Shown: piece after piece, positions 25,166 through 34,813 of the stretch
Layout of the letters: each line of letters starts with the position of its first letter
Position numbering within the stretch: the stretch's first letter is position 1
Origin: Pacificoceanicola sp049341065
GTDB lineage: Bacteria > Pseudomonadota > Alphaproteobacteria > Rhodobacterales > Rhodobacteraceae
Assembly: GCF_049341065.1 (NCBI RefSeq)
Contig: NZ_JBMPIX010000018.1
Location: 1 to 64,000, forward strand
Direction of reading: 5' to 3'
DNA length: 64,000 nucleotides
Made by a program: the position numbers and the translations under genes
Notes under the pieces: model-generated
What the model saw: the letters and a program-made list of their open reading frames with translations, nothing else
What the model was told of the DNA's origin: nothing
Databases searched by the model: none

Positions 25166-26137
25166 TTATTTGAAACGGATCTTTGGGGCGTTGCCGAGCG
25201 GCAAGATCCCCATCGAAATCTTGCCTTTGTCAAAGCTGAAGGTCAGGTCGAGGGTCTTTTTATTGCCAGACAGGCTGGCCACAAGGCCTATGGAGTCTGA
25301 CAGGAGTCCCGCCAGCCCCTCGGGCAGATCGCCGTTGGATGTGGCGTTGTCCAGCATGTCGCGCCAATTGACCGCGCGTAGGGTGCCAATGCCATCAAGG
25401 CGGCCCTTGCTGTCGACGTCCCATTCGCCGGTGGCCTTCAGCTCCAGTTTACCTGCCTTGTATTCGGCAAGCGGCAGATTGATCCGGGTGGGTTGCGGTT
25501 TGTCGCCTTTGAGCGCGTCCTTGGTCCAGACCTTGTCAAAGGTCATTTCGGTGCGCAGGGTGACCTCGTCGAGTTTGTCGGCAGTTGTGGGGCCCAACGC
25601 GCCGCGCGAACTGGCGATGGATTGGGCGCTAAGGCCGATGCGCAGGCGGTTCGGGGTTTCCTCCTCGGCGGCGACGCCAAAGTTCAGCCCGGCCATAGCC
25701 AGATCGGTGGGGCCGGAAATGTTCAGGATTGCAGCCTCAAGGTTGGTGCGCAGGATACGATCGTCTTCGGTCACAAGCGAGGCGCGCAGCCCTTCGGACG
25801 TGATCTGGTAGGTGCCATCCTTGGTGCCCAGCGTCTGGGTGTCCGGCCAGGCAAAGATCCAATGGCCGGGAGTGTAGACCAAAGAAAACATCTGGAAAAA
25901 TGGCGCTTCCCAGACAGTTTGATTGTCCGGATTCGCAAGAACCAGATCCGTGAACGTCACGTCCAAACGGTTAGGAAAGCCGCGCACGGCAAGATCGCTG
26001 TAGGAGGCTTCCCAGCCATCTTCTTGACGAGCTTCGAACCAATGCTCGAGGCTGTTGCGCAGGGAGTAGGCCTGAAAGACCCAATAGCCCGACCACAAGA
26101 GCGCCACTGCAACGATGGCAAAGAACAGACGTTTCAC
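25166..26137 (-). CDS. DUF2125 membrane-anchored protein
   Basis: A 323-residue protein with an N-terminal signal anchor (about 3-22) and a long beta-rich extracytoplasmic domain: VRGFPNRLDVTFTDL, FFQMFSLVYTPGHWIFAWP and the C-terminal LDLTFSFDKGKISMGILPLG. This is the DUF2125 family, widespread in alphaproteobacteria; the role is unknown, possibly envelope lipid related. Convergent with the M20 gene and divergent from ChaC. Confidence 0.82.
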   Translation of the reverse strand: MKRLFFAIVAVALLWSGYWVFQAYSLRNSLEHWFEARQEDGWEASYSDLAVRGFPNRLDVTFTDLVLANPDNQTVWEAPFFQMFSLVYTPGHWIFAWPDTQTLGTKDGTYQITSEGLRASLVTEDDRILRTNLEAAILNISGPTDLAMAGLNFGVAAEEETPNRLRIGLSAQSIASSRGALGPTTADKLDEVTLRTEMTFDKVWTKDALKGDKPQPTRINLPLAEYKAGKLELKATGEWDVDSKGRLDGIGTLRAVNWRDMLDNATSNGDLPEGLAGLLSDSIGLVASLSGNKKTLDLTFSFDKGKISMGILPLGNAPKIRFK

Positions 26138-26204
26138 TTGGGGCGCCCCTTTAAACTCGTTTGTTTGTGGTGTTTACAGGTATGAAACGGCAAGGACCAG
26201 AACC

Positions 26205-26732
26205 ATGACGCTATGGGTTTTCGGATATGGATCGCTTTTGTGGCACCCGGGGTTCGAGGTGGCCGAGCAGCGGCACGCGCGCCTTGCAGATTACTCCCGC
26301 AGCTTTTGCATGCGCTCGATCCACCATCGCGGCAGCGAGGAAGAGCCCGGTCTTGTTCTGGCGCTGGATGCACATCGCGGCGCCCTATGCGAAGGGGTGG
26401 CGCTGCGCGCGGAACCCGGCAGCGAGGACCAGACGCTTGAGTATCTGCGCGAGCGCGAGCTGGTTTCGGCGGCCTATCTGGAAAAGACCCTGACGCTGGA
26501 TCTGGAGGACGGTACGCGGATCGACGCGGTGGCCTATGTGATCGACCGCGACCATGTGCAATACTGCCGGCTTTCGCTTGAAGAGCAGGCGCAGATCATC
26601 GCCAAGGCCCATGGCGGACGCGGGCCGAACACGGAATACTTGTACAATACCGCCGCGCATCTTGAGGAATTGGGCATCCCGGATGCAGAACTGCAATGGC
26701 TTGTGGATCGCGTGAGGCATCTGACCGCATAA
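26205..26732 (+). CDS. ChaC-like gamma-glutamylcyclotransferase
   Basis: A 175-residue protein with the GYGSLLWHPGF substrate loop near the N-terminus, FCMRSIHHRG, the LRERE stretch with the catalytic Glu, and the C-terminal GGRGPNTEYLYNT motif. ChaC enzymes cleave glutathione to 5-oxoproline and Cys-Gly in the cytosol. Single gene, starting 67 bases from the divergent DUF2125 gene, so both promoters must lie within that short gap. Confidence 0.9.
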   Translation: MTLWVFGYGSLLWHPGFEVAEQRHARLADYSRSFCMRSIHHRGSEEEPGLVLALDAHRGALCEGVALRAEPGSEDQTLEYLRERELVSAAYLEKTLTLDLEDGTRIDAVAYVIDRDHVQYCRLSLEEQAQIIAKAHGGRGPNTEYLYNTAAHLEELGIPDAELQWLVDRVRHLTA

Positions 26733-26797
26733 GCCCTTGGCTTAATGGCGCTTAGCCCTTAACTTCTGCCCAGTAAAACAAACGCGTCAGGTGTCCG

Positions 26798-27976
26798 ATG
26801 GACCAGCCCGACCTCGAGGCCGAGCTTCATTTTTCCCAACCTGTGCGGCAGGTGACCCTCATGCTTGTCGTGTTGGCACTGTCGGCTGTGGGCGCTTTTC
26901 TGGCGCTGCCAAGGGTCTTGCCGGTCTTTGAATCCAATCCCTATCTGAACGGGTTCATCCTGTTTGTCTTTGTGATGGGGGTGCTGGCCTGTTTCTATCA
27001 GGTGGTGCAACTGATCGTCTCGGTCCGCTGGATCGAACAGTTCGCCGCGCCGGGGAATCAGCAGGGCACGCGCGCCGGTGCGCCGCAGTTGCTGGCGCCG
27101 CTGGCCGCGCTGCTGCGCCGCCGCGACAAGCGGATGCAGATCACCACCACCTCGACCCGGTCGATCCTGGACAGTGTGGCGACACGGATCGACGAAGCGC
27201 GCGAAATTACGCGATATATCGTGTCCTTGCTGATTTTCCTCGGTCTTTTGGGCACGTTCTATGGCCTTGCCACCACGGTTCCCGCGCTGGTCGATACGAT
27301 CCGCAGCCTTGCCCCACAGCAAGGTGAATCCGGGACCGAGGTGTTCGGCCGCCTGATGTCCGGCCTCGAAGACCAACTGGGCGGGATGGGTGTGGCCTTT
27401 GCCTCGTCGCTTTTGGGTCTGGCCTGTTCACTGGTCGTTGGGTTGTTGGAACTCTTCGCAGGCCATGGGCAGAACCGTTTCTACCGCGAGCTTGAGGAAT
27501 GGCTGTCCTCGATCACCAAGCTGGGCTTTTCGCATGGCGAAGGGGACGGTGATGGCCCCGATCTGGGCGCGGCCGGCATCGTGCTTGACCGCATGGCCGA
27601 GCAGATCGAGACCTTGCAATACCTTTTCGCGCAGTCGGAACAGGGCCGCTCCGAGGTGGACAGTCGCCTTGGGCAATTGGCGGATTCGATCGAACGCATG
27701 ACCGAACGGATGGAGGCGACGGCGCCCACCGCGTCGTCGATGGCACGGATTGCCGAAGGGCAGGAACTGCTGGCCGAAGCGATCCGCGAAAAGGAAACCA
27801 GCGAAGGGCTGGACCCCGAAAGCCGGATGCGCCTGCGGTCGATCGACGTCCAGATGCTGCGCCTGCTCGAAGAAATCAGCGCCGGGCGGCAGGAAAGCAT
27901 GGCCGAACTGCGCACCGAAATTGGCAGTATGTCCCGCAGTCTGGCTGCCATCGCCAAGCGCGCAACAGGGGGCTAA
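26798..27976 (+). CDS. MotA/TolQ/ExbB-family proton channel protein
   Basis: A 392-residue inner-membrane protein with four helices (about 20-42, 51-75, 140-160 and 188-215). The last two carry the MotA/ExbB hallmark GLLGTFYGLATTV and LEDQLGGMGVAFASSLLGLACSLVVG. A long cytoplasmic tail (about 216-392) is helical and polar. It is followed after 3 bases by an OmpA-domain protein with a single membrane helix and conserved Asp, the usual stator pairing. It is unlikely to be flagellar MotA, given the tail and context. Possibly an energised cell-envelope machine. Confidence 0.8.
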   Translation: MDQPDLEAELHFSQPVRQVTLMLVVLALSAVGAFLALPRVLPVFESNPYLNGFILFVFVMGVLACFYQVVQLIVSVRWIEQFAAPGNQQGTRAGAPQLLAPLAALLRRRDKRMQITTTSTRSILDSVATRIDEAREITRYIVSLLIFLGLLGTFYGLATTVPALVDTIRSLAPQQGESGTEVFGRLMSGLEDQLGGMGVAFASSLLGLACSLVVGLLELFAGHGQNRFYRELEEWLSSITKLGFSHGEGDGDGPDLGAAGIVLDRMAEQIETLQYLFAQSEQGRSEVDSRLGQLADSIERMTERMEATAPTASSMARIAEGQELLAEAIREKETSEGLDPESRMRLRSIDVQMLRLLEEISAGRQESMAELRTEIGSMSRSLAAIAKRATGG

Positions 27977-27979
27977 GCC

Positions 27980-30565
27980 ATGGCCCTGTCACGACGCACC
28001 GGCGCGCGCTTTCAGGCCAATATCTGGCCCGGATTCGTCGATGCGATGACCGGGCTCTTGCTGGTTCTGACCTTCGTTCTGTCGATCTTCATGATCATCC
28101 AGTTCGTGCTGCGCGAAACCATCACCGGTCAAGAGGACCAGCTGAACACGCTGTCCTCGGAGATCGCCGCTTTGGCCGATGCGCTGGGCGTGCAGGAACG
28201 CCGGAACACCGCCCTGACAAACCAGATGGGCGAGCTGGAATCCACGCTCTCCAGCGCCGAATCCCGGCTGGCCGAACAAGTGCGGATCATCAGCACCCTG
28301 ACCGCCACCCGCGACCGTCAGGCCGCCGAACTTGAGGCCGCCCAGAGCCAGATCACTGATTTCGAAGCGCAAGTTGCGAACCTTCTGTCGCAACGCGACA
28401 ACGCCCGCGATCAGGTGACCGAACTGACCAGCGCCCGTGATGAATTGACCGCCCGGCGCGAGGCGCTGGAGGCTTTGGTGGCGGATCTTCGCAAGGAAAA
28501 TGCTGATGCGACGGCGCAGATCACAGCGCTGTCCGGGCGCGTGGATGATTTGTCTCAGGCGCTGACCGAAGAAGAGAAATCCAAATTGTTAGAGGCAGAG
28601 GCCGCCGCCGCCCTGCGCAAACGGCTTGAGGGGGCTGATGCGGAGCTGACCGCCATGACCATGGCCCTCGAGGCCGAGCGCAAGCGGGCCGAGGATACCT
28701 TGACCCTGCTGGCCGCTGCGCGCGAAGCGGAAACCGATCTGAACGCCCGCCTTGCCGCCGCGCTGTTGGCAGGCGAAGACGAGGCGCAGGCCCTTCAAAC
28801 CAAGCTGGACGCGGCGACAACCGAGATTGCCCAGCTTTCCGCGACCTTGGCTGACACCCGCGCTGCCGGAGCCGAGACCGATGAACGGCTTGCCACCCTG
28901 CGCGAGGATTTAGCCGATGAACGTGCGGCCAGAACCGCTGCCGAACGCGCCTTGGACGAAGAGCAGAAATCCCGTGAAGCTACGGAACGCGATCTGGCCT
29001 CGGCGCAGGGGGCTGCGGGGGCGGCGCAGACGCGATTGTCCGATCTTTCGGCTCAGTTGGCGGCTGCCCTGGCGCGTCTGACCGAGGCCGAGTCGCTCCA
29101 GACTGAACTTGAGGCCCTGCGCCAGCGCAACGATTCCCTTGTGGCTGATCTGTCGGCTGCGCAGGGGGCTGCAGCAGATGGCGCGACCGCATTGACCGCC
29201 CTGCGCAGCGAAAAAGCAGCGGTAGAGGCGGAATTGACGACGGCGCGCGGCGCCGCCGAGGAGGCGCGCGCGGCGCTCGCAGACCTGCGTAACGACAACA
29301 GTCAGTTGACTGCGCGTTTGGCCGAACTTGAGGGCCGCGACAGCACGCAAGGTGACCAGATCGCCCAATTGCAGGGCCGGGCGGCGCAGTTGCAGTCGCA
29401 ACTTGATACCGCGCTCGAGCGGGCCGAGGCGCGCTCCGGACGCGTAGCCGCGCTCGAAGCGGAAAATGCAGCCCTGTCCGAGCAGCTTGGCGAAGGTGCG
29501 GACGCCAACGCGCTTGCCGCGCAGAACGAACGGCTCAGCGTCGAACTGGATGTTGCCCGCGCCCGAGCGGCGCAGCGCGACACTGTGATCGCCAATTTGC
29601 AGCAAGCTCTGGCCGAGGCCGAAGCGCGTGCGGCGGAACGAGTGGATGATGCCCGCTCACTGGAAGAAAAACTGGCCGATGCCCTTGCCGCCCGCCTGGC
29701 TTCGGACGCAACCGTTGAAGAGACCCGTGCAAAATTGACTGCGGCATTGGCCGCGCAGAAGGCCGCCGAAGCCCAAGCCTCAGCGCGCTTGTCTCAGGCC
29801 GAAGAACGGCAAGTCTTGCTGTCGCAGGCGCGCGAAGAACTGGCCGTCAGTCAGGAACGCAGCAGCGAAGCGCAGAAACAGGCTGAACTTTTGAACCAGC
29901 AAGTTGCCGCGCTGCGCCAGCAGTTGGGCGAACTGCAGGCGCTGTTGAACGATTCGCGCGCCTCGGATGAGGCGGCGCAGGTTCAATTGCAAAACCTGGG
30001 CTCTGAACTGAACGCCGCGCTGGCCCGCGTCGCCGCCGAGGAACGCCGCCGCCGCCAGTTGGAAGAGGCCGAGCGCATTCGTCTCGAAGAGCAGGCCAAA
30101 GATCTGGAACGCTATCGGTCGGAGTTCTTCGGCCGCCTGCGCGAGGTCGTCGGAGACCGCGAGGGCATTCGGATCGAAGGCGACCGGTTTGTCTTTTCCT
30201 CTGAAGTTCTGTTCCCTCTGGGCGAGGCAGACCTGTCAGACCTGGGCAAATCCGAGATTGCAAAGGTCGCGGGCATCCTGCGCGAGATCTCGGATGAAAT
30301 TCCTGATGGCATTGACTGGATCATTCGGGTTGATGGCCACACCGATAATGTCCCGATGCGCGCGGGTGGAAAATTTCAGGACAACTGGGATCTCAGCCAG
30401 CAGCGTGCGCTGTCAGTCGTGCGCTATATGATTGATTTTCTTGGCATTCCGCCGACGCGATTGTCGGCCAACGGCTTTGGCCAATACCAACCTGTCAATC
30501 CAGAAAACACACCGGAAGCGCGGGCACAGAACCGCCGGATCGAGCTGAAGCTAACTGAACGCTGA
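27980..30565 (+). CDS. Giant coiled-coil OmpA/MotB-like protein
   Basis: An 861-residue protein. One membrane helix (about 17-44) has Asp21 in VDAMTGLLLVL, the position of the proton-carrying Asp of MotB/ExbD. Residues about 45-700 form an almost unbroken Ala/Glu/Leu/Arg-rich coiled coil. The last 130 residues are an OmpA peptidoglycan-binding domain (RVDGHTDNVPM, SQQRALSVVRYMI, NRRIEL). MotB proteins are normally about 300 residues, so the coiled coil is the special feature; it could span the periplasm. Stator partner of the preceding gene. The Zorya ZorA/ZorB pair has its long coiled-coil tail on the MotA-like side, not here. Confidence 0.85.
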   Translation: MALSRRTGARFQANIWPGFVDAMTGLLLVLTFVLSIFMIIQFVLRETITGQEDQLNTLSSEIAALADALGVQERRNTALTNQMGELESTLSSAESRLAEQVRIISTLTATRDRQAAELEAAQSQITDFEAQVANLLSQRDNARDQVTELTSARDELTARREALEALVADLRKENADATAQITALSGRVDDLSQALTEEEKSKLLEAEAAAALRKRLEGADAELTAMTMALEAERKRAEDTLTLLAAAREAETDLNARLAAALLAGEDEAQALQTKLDAATTEIAQLSATLADTRAAGAETDERLATLREDLADERAARTAAERALDEEQKSREATERDLASAQGAAGAAQTRLSDLSAQLAAALARLTEAESLQTELEALRQRNDSLVADLSAAQGAAADGATALTALRSEKAAVEAELTTARGAAEEARAALADLRNDNSQLTARLAELEGRDSTQGDQIAQLQGRAAQLQSQLDTALERAEARSGRVAALEAENAALSEQLGEGADANALAAQNERLSVELDVARARAAQRDTVIANLQQALAEAEARAAERVDDARSLEEKLADALAARLASDATVEETRAKLTAALAAQKAAEAQASARLSQAEERQVLLSQAREELAVSQERSSEAQKQAELLNQQVAALRQQLGELQALLNDSRASDEAAQVQLQNLGSELNAALARVAAEERRRRQLEEAERIRLEEQAKDLERYRSEFFGRLREVVGDREGIRIEGDRFVFSSEVLFPLGEADLSDLGKSEIAKVAGILREISDEIPDGIDWIIRVDGHTDNVPMRAGGKFQDNWDLSQQRALSVVRYMIDFLGIPPTRLSANGFGQYQPVNPENTPEARAQNRRIELKLTER

Positions 30566-30568
30566 GCT

Positions 30569-31516
30569 CTATTTGACCTCGATAAAGGCGTAGCGTTTGG
30601 CAATCAGCTCACCCTTGCGGGTCAGGGTCAAATCGCCCCGGTACATGCCCGATGGCCATCCCTCAGCGGGCGCGCGTCGTCCGAAGGCGCGCATCAGGTT
30701 TATCTTGGGGGCCTTCAACACCTGCGAGTGTTCAAAGATTTCGCCCTTCGGTCCATGCGCCTTGAACTGAAGCACATCGCCGTGCTGGGCATGGAAAATT
30801 CGTCCATAAACAACCAGTGCGTCTTCCGGGGAAGCTGACGCTTTGCGCGCTGCGCCTGAGACGACGGCCTCCATGCTGGGGATATTGGTTGAAAACCCGG
30901 CAGTGAAAAATCCGGTCTTCTGATATGCGGGCGGGTCGTTCCAAAGCGTTTTCTGCTCCAATCCGCAGGTGTCTTTGGCTTCGGGTGCAAATGGGTCGAT
31001 ACCGGTGCCGGATCTGGTCAGGACAGACATGTGGACGTGGGGGAAATTGGTCATCCCGCTTTGGCCGACCAGCCCGATCTGCTGCCCCGTCGTGACGGTG
31101 TCTCCGCTGCGGACGGCGACAGAGCCCGTTCTCATGTGGCAATACAGGGTCTTGAGCCCGTTATCATGCCCGATCCGAACTGCATTGCCGCATTCGTTTT
31201 CGCCTTGGAAACGGTCGTAGGGGGGCAGATCGGGAACGCCGTCACGGGTTGCTTCGACCACGCCGTGCGCCGCGGCGAGGACAGGAACGCCCATGTCAGC
31301 CATCTCAAAACTTTCAACGGCGATGTCGATACCACTATGCTTATCGCGCGTTCGTAATCCGCAGGTGTAATCGGCACGGCCCGGGCTCGGGTCGGTATCA
31401 ACGTAGGCTTCGATATAGCAGTCTTGGCCCAAGGTGCAGGCAATGGGCAGGTCCAGAAACGGTTCCGCCGCGAGCGGACTCGCGGCGGAAACAAGTGCAA
31501 TCAGAGCTGACTTCAT
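30569..31516 (-). CDS. Secreted M23-family peptidase
   Basis: A 315-residue protein with a short signal peptide (ALVSAASPLAA). Its LytM domain carries the zinc ligands His and Asp of HSGIDIA and the HVHMS motif; NAVRIGHDNGLKTLYCHM matches the central strand. The C-terminal 110 residues are an extra beta-rich domain. It should cut peptidoglycan cross-bridges in the periplasm. The start overlaps the end of clpA by 4 bases, and the stop nearly abuts the convergent OmpA gene. Confidence 0.88.
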   Translation of the reverse strand: MKSALIALVSAASPLAAEPFLDLPIACTLGQDCYIEAYVDTDPSPGRADYTCGLRTRDKHSGIDIAVESFEMADMGVPVLAAAHGVVEATRDGVPDLPPYDRFQGENECGNAVRIGHDNGLKTLYCHMRTGSVAVRSGDTVTTGQQIGLVGQSGMTNFPHVHMSVLTRSGTGIDPFAPEAKDTCGLEQKTLWNDPPAYQKTGFFTAGFSTNIPSMEAVVSGAARKASASPEDALVVYGRIFHAQHGDVLQFKAHGPKGEIFEHSQVLKAPKINLMRAFGRRAPAEGWPSGMYRGDLTLTRKGELIAKRYAFIEVK

Positions 31517-33840
31517 TCAGCCGTCAGAAGCGGAGGCTTTTTGGAACTGAGCCGCGGGCTTTCCGGGCCTTCCAGCTTCAGATCCAATTCGCCGTCCTTG
31601 ACCGAGACGTTGACGATGCCACCCTTGGCCAGCTTGCCGAACAGAAGCTCTTCGGCGAGCGGCTTTTTGATGTATTCCTGAATCACACGGCCGAGCGGGC
31701 GCGCGCCCATCTTGTCGTCATAGCCCTTGTCGGCCAGCCATTCGGCGGCGGGCTTGCTCAGTTCTATGGTCACGTTGCGGTCCATCAGTTGCGCCTCAAG
31801 CTGAAGCACGAACTTTTCGACCACCTGCAGGATGGTATCCTTAGGCAGCGGAGCAAAGCTGATCACCGCATCCAGACGGTTGCGGAATTCCGGCGTGAAG
31901 GTGCGCTCGATCGCGGCGGTATCTTCACCCTCGCGGCGGTCGCGACCAAAGCCTATAGCGGCCTTTGCCTGCTCGGCGGCGCCCGCGTTGGACGTCATGA
32001 TCAGGATCACGTTGCGAAAGTCCACTGTCCTGCCATTGTGGTCAGTCAGGGTGCCGTGGTCCATCACCTGCAGCAAGATGTTGTAGACATCCGGGTGCGC
32101 CTTTTCCATTTCGTCCAGCAGCAGCACACAGTGCGGATGCTGATCGACGCCGTCGGTCAACTGACCGCCCTGATCAAAGCCGACATAGCCCGGAGGCGCA
32201 CCAATCAGACGCGAAACCGCATGCTTCTCCATGTACTCGGACATGTCGAACCGCAGCAACTCCACCCCTAGGGTGCTTGCCAATTGCTTGGCCACCTCGG
32301 TTTTACCGACGCCCGTCGGGCCGGCAAAAAGATAGTTGCCGATGGGTTTTTCCGGCTCGCGGAGGCCAGCACGGGCCAGCTTGATTGCCGAGGACAGTGC
32401 CTCGATCGCCTTGTCCTGACCAAAGACCACGCGCTTGAGGCTCTTTTCCAGATCCTTGAGCACCTCAGCATCGTCTTTGCTGACGTTTTTCGGAGGAATG
32501 CGGGCGATCTTGGCCACGACATTCTCGATCTCCTTGGTGCCGATGGTCTTACGGCGCTTGGATTCGGCCACAAGGTGCTGCGCGGCACCGGCTTCGTCGA
32601 TGACGTCGATGGCTTTGTCCGGCAGCTTGCGGTCATTCATGTAGCGCGCCGAAAGCTCGACCGCGGATTTGATCGCATCGGCAGTGTATTTCACGCCGTG
32701 GTGGTCCTCGAAATAGGGCTTGAGGCCCTTGAGGATCTTGATCGTGTCCTCGACCGAAGGCTCGTTCACGTCAATCTTTTGGAACCGCCGCGACAGCGCG
32801 CGATCCTTTTCAAAGTGCTGACGGAATTCCTTGTAGGTGGTCGAGCCCATGCAGCGCAGTTTCCCGCCCTGAAGCGCCGGCTTCAGCAGGTTCGAGGCGT
32901 CCATAGCCCCACCCGAGGTTGCGCCAGCGCCGATCACGGTGTGAATCTCGTCGATGAAGAGCACCGCGTCCGGGTGATCTTCGAGTTCATTCACCACGGC
33001 CTTGAGCCGCTCTTCAAAGTCGCCGCGATAGCGGGTGCCTGCCAAAAGCGCGCCCATGTCGAGGCTGTAGATCGTGGTGTGGCTAAGAACTTCGGGAGTT
33101 TCGCCAGCGACGATCTTGCGGGCCAGTCCTTCGGCTATCGCGGTTTTGCCAACGCCGGGATCGCCAACCAGAAGCGGGTTGTTCTTGCGGCGGCGGCACA
33201 GCACCTGAATGCAGCGCTCAACCTCGTGATCACGACCGATCAGCGGGTCAATGTCACCATCGCGGGATTTCGCGTTCAGATCGACGCAATATTTCGCCAG
33301 AGCCGATTCCTTTTCGGCGCTTTGCGCTTCGGCTTCGTTCTGATGCGACTCTTCCTCTTCCGGAGCGCCCTGAACAGGCCGCGCTTCGCCGTAGGCCGGG
33401 TTCTTGGCGACGCCATGGGCGATGAAATTCACCGCGTCATAACGCGTCATGTCCTGTTCCTGAAGGAAATAGGCCGCGTTCGACTCGCGTTCTGCAAAGA
33501 TGGCGACAAGTACGTTGGCACCGGTCACTTCTGTACGTCCCGAGGACTGAACATGGATCGCCGCGCGCTGGATCACGCGCTGGAAAGCGGCGGTCGGCAC
33601 CGCTTCCGATCCTTCGATGTCGGTCACGAGGTTGGACAGGTCTTCGTCGATGAACTCGACCAGCGTGGTGCGCAGTTCTTCGGTGTCGACCGAGCAGGCC
33701 TTCATCACCCGCACGGCGTCTGGTTCGTCAATCAACGCCAGTAGCAGATGCTCCAGCGTGGCAAACTCATGGCTGCGCGAATTCGCCAGCGCGAGAGCCG
33801 AGTGGATTGCCTGCTCAAGGGTGTTCGAGAATGAAGGCAC
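31513..33840 (-). CDS. clpA: ATP-dependent Clp protease ATPase subunit ClpA
   Basis: A 775-residue AAA+ unfoldase. The N-terminal Clp repeat domain reads MPSFSNTLEQAIHSALALA; the first AAA+ has GDPGVGKTAIAEGLA and VLFIDEIHTVIGAG; the second has GPTGVGKTEVAKQLA and LLLDEMEKAHPD. The second module also carries the IGF loop for ClpP docking (AIGFGRD). Start is GTG at 33840 with AAGAGGAGCACTCAA upstream; an ATG 11 codons earlier lacks support. It delivers substrates to ClpP. No clpS is adjacent. Confidence 0.96.
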   Translation of the reverse strand: MPSFSNTLEQAIHSALALANSRSHEFATLEHLLLALIDEPDAVRVMKACSVDTEELRTTLVEFIDEDLSNLVTDIEGSEAVPTAAFQRVIQRAAIHVQSSGRTEVTGANVLVAIFAERESNAAYFLQEQDMTRYDAVNFIAHGVAKNPAYGEARPVQGAPEEEESHQNEAEAQSAEKESALAKYCVDLNAKSRDGDIDPLIGRDHEVERCIQVLCRRRKNNPLLVGDPGVGKTAIAEGLARKIVAGETPEVLSHTTIYSLDMGALLAGTRYRGDFEERLKAVVNELEDHPDAVLFIDEIHTVIGAGATSGGAMDASNLLKPALQGGKLRCMGSTTYKEFRQHFEKDRALSRRFQKIDVNEPSVEDTIKILKGLKPYFEDHHGVKYTADAIKSAVELSARYMNDRKLPDKAIDVIDEAGAAQHLVAESKRRKTIGTKEIENVVAKIARIPPKNVSKDDAEVLKDLEKSLKRVVFGQDKAIEALSSAIKLARAGLREPEKPIGNYLFAGPTGVGKTEVAKQLASTLGVELLRFDMSEYMEKHAVSRLIGAPPGYVGFDQGGQLTDGVDQHPHCVLLLDEMEKAHPDVYNILLQVMDHGTLTDHNGRTVDFRNVILIMTSNAGAAEQAKAAIGFGRDRREGEDTAAIERTFTPEFRNRLDAVISFAPLPKDTILQVVEKFVLQLEAQLMDRNVTIELSKPAAEWLADKGYDDKMGARPLGRVIQEYIKKPLAEELLFGKLAKGGIVNVSVKDGELDLKLEGPESPRLSSKKPPLLTAE

Positions 33841-33989
33841 TTGAGTGCTCCTCTTGATTTGCGCCGCTCCCAAGGGACCAGCATTGCCTCATTGTCTTAA
33901 AGTTTGGTCGATATTCCCAACTCTTCAAGTTTTTTCTATGTACGCACCGGTCACTTTTGCGGTTTCTCTGCAAAAAGACGTGATCGGCG

Positions 33990-34751
33990 TCAAAATTTAT
34001 CCTTGCGGGCACGGATTTCGGTGAAGACCTCGACGTCCGAGGCGTTCTCCATTCCCAAGGCGCGTTTCACGTCTGGATTTGAAGCCCGTAAGAAGGGGTT
34101 GGTGGCCAGTTCCAAAGAAAGCGGAACCTGGGCGGTGGGACGGCCCGCGGCGCGGGCTTGTGCGATTTCTTCTGCACGAAATTTAAGCGCAGAATTGTCC
34201 GGTTCAATAGTCAGCGCGAATTTCGCATTCGACGTCGTATATTCGTGACCCGAGTAAACAATGGTCTCGGGGGGCAGGGCGGCGAGTTTGGACAGGCTTT
34301 CCCACATCATTTCCGGCGTTCCTTCGAAGACACGCCCGCAGCCCAGCGCCATCAGGCTGTCAGCGGTAAAGACGGCGCCGCCGTTGGGAAAGTAGAATGC
34401 CATGTGTCCCAGCGTATGGCCCGGCACCATCAAGGGTACCGTGTAGGCTTCGCCCGTGCCGCCATTCATGCCCTCTTCGAGTGCCATATCCAGCGGTGGC
34501 AGTTTGGCCTCTTCGGCCTTGGGGCCCATGACTTTGCAGCCATATCGTGCCTTGATCTCTTCGACACCCTGAACGTGATCCCAGTGGTGATGGGTCAACA
34601 TGATGACACCGGGCGTCCAGCCCCTCGCGTCAAGTGCATCGATGATCGGGCCAGACTCGGGGGCGTCGATCACGCATACGCCGTCGGGTCCTTTGACCAG
34701 ATAGGCATAATTGTCGGACAGGCAGGGGATTGTGACGATTTCAAGGGGCAT
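33990..34751 (-). CDS. gloB: Hydroxyacylglutathione hydrolase (glyoxalase II)
   Basis: A 253-residue metallo-beta-lactamase-fold enzyme with THHHWDH, VPGHTLGHMAFY, FTADSLMALGCGRVFEG and the Asp and His of YSGHEYTTSN, the full glyoxalase II metal set, plus the C-terminal glyoxalase domain (TNPFLRASNPDVKRAL). It hydrolyses S-lactoylglutathione to lactate and glutathione. Normal length. It lies upstream of clpA on the same strand with a 149-base gap. Confidence 0.95.
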   Translation of the reverse strand: MPLEIVTIPCLSDNYAYLVKGPDGVCVIDAPESGPIIDALDARGWTPGVIMLTHHHWDHVQGVEEIKARYGCKVMGPKAEEAKLPPLDMALEEGMNGGTGEAYTVPLMVPGHTLGHMAFYFPNGGAVFTADSLMALGCGRVFEGTPEMMWESLSKLAALPPETIVYSGHEYTTSNAKFALTIEPDNSALKFRAEEIAQARAAGRPTAQVPLSLELATNPFLRASNPDVKRALGMENASDVEVFTEIRARKDKF

Positions 34752-34813
34752 GGTCTTTCCTTCCGCGCTTTGTCAGACTGGCTGCAGTCAAACGCATCAA
34801 GGGCCGGACTGCA

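Noticed and set aside
28521..29605. Several long minus-strand frames opposite the coiled-coil gene
   Set aside because: They reflect the repetitive Ala/Glu/Arg codon pattern of the coiled coil and show no independent start signals or domains.
26798..30565. Zorya-type anti-phage system (ZorA/ZorB)
   Set aside because: Only the stator pair is present; no ZorC, ZorD or ZorE gene is nearby, the coiled coil is on the OmpA protein instead of the MotA-like one, and the neighbours are housekeeping genes.
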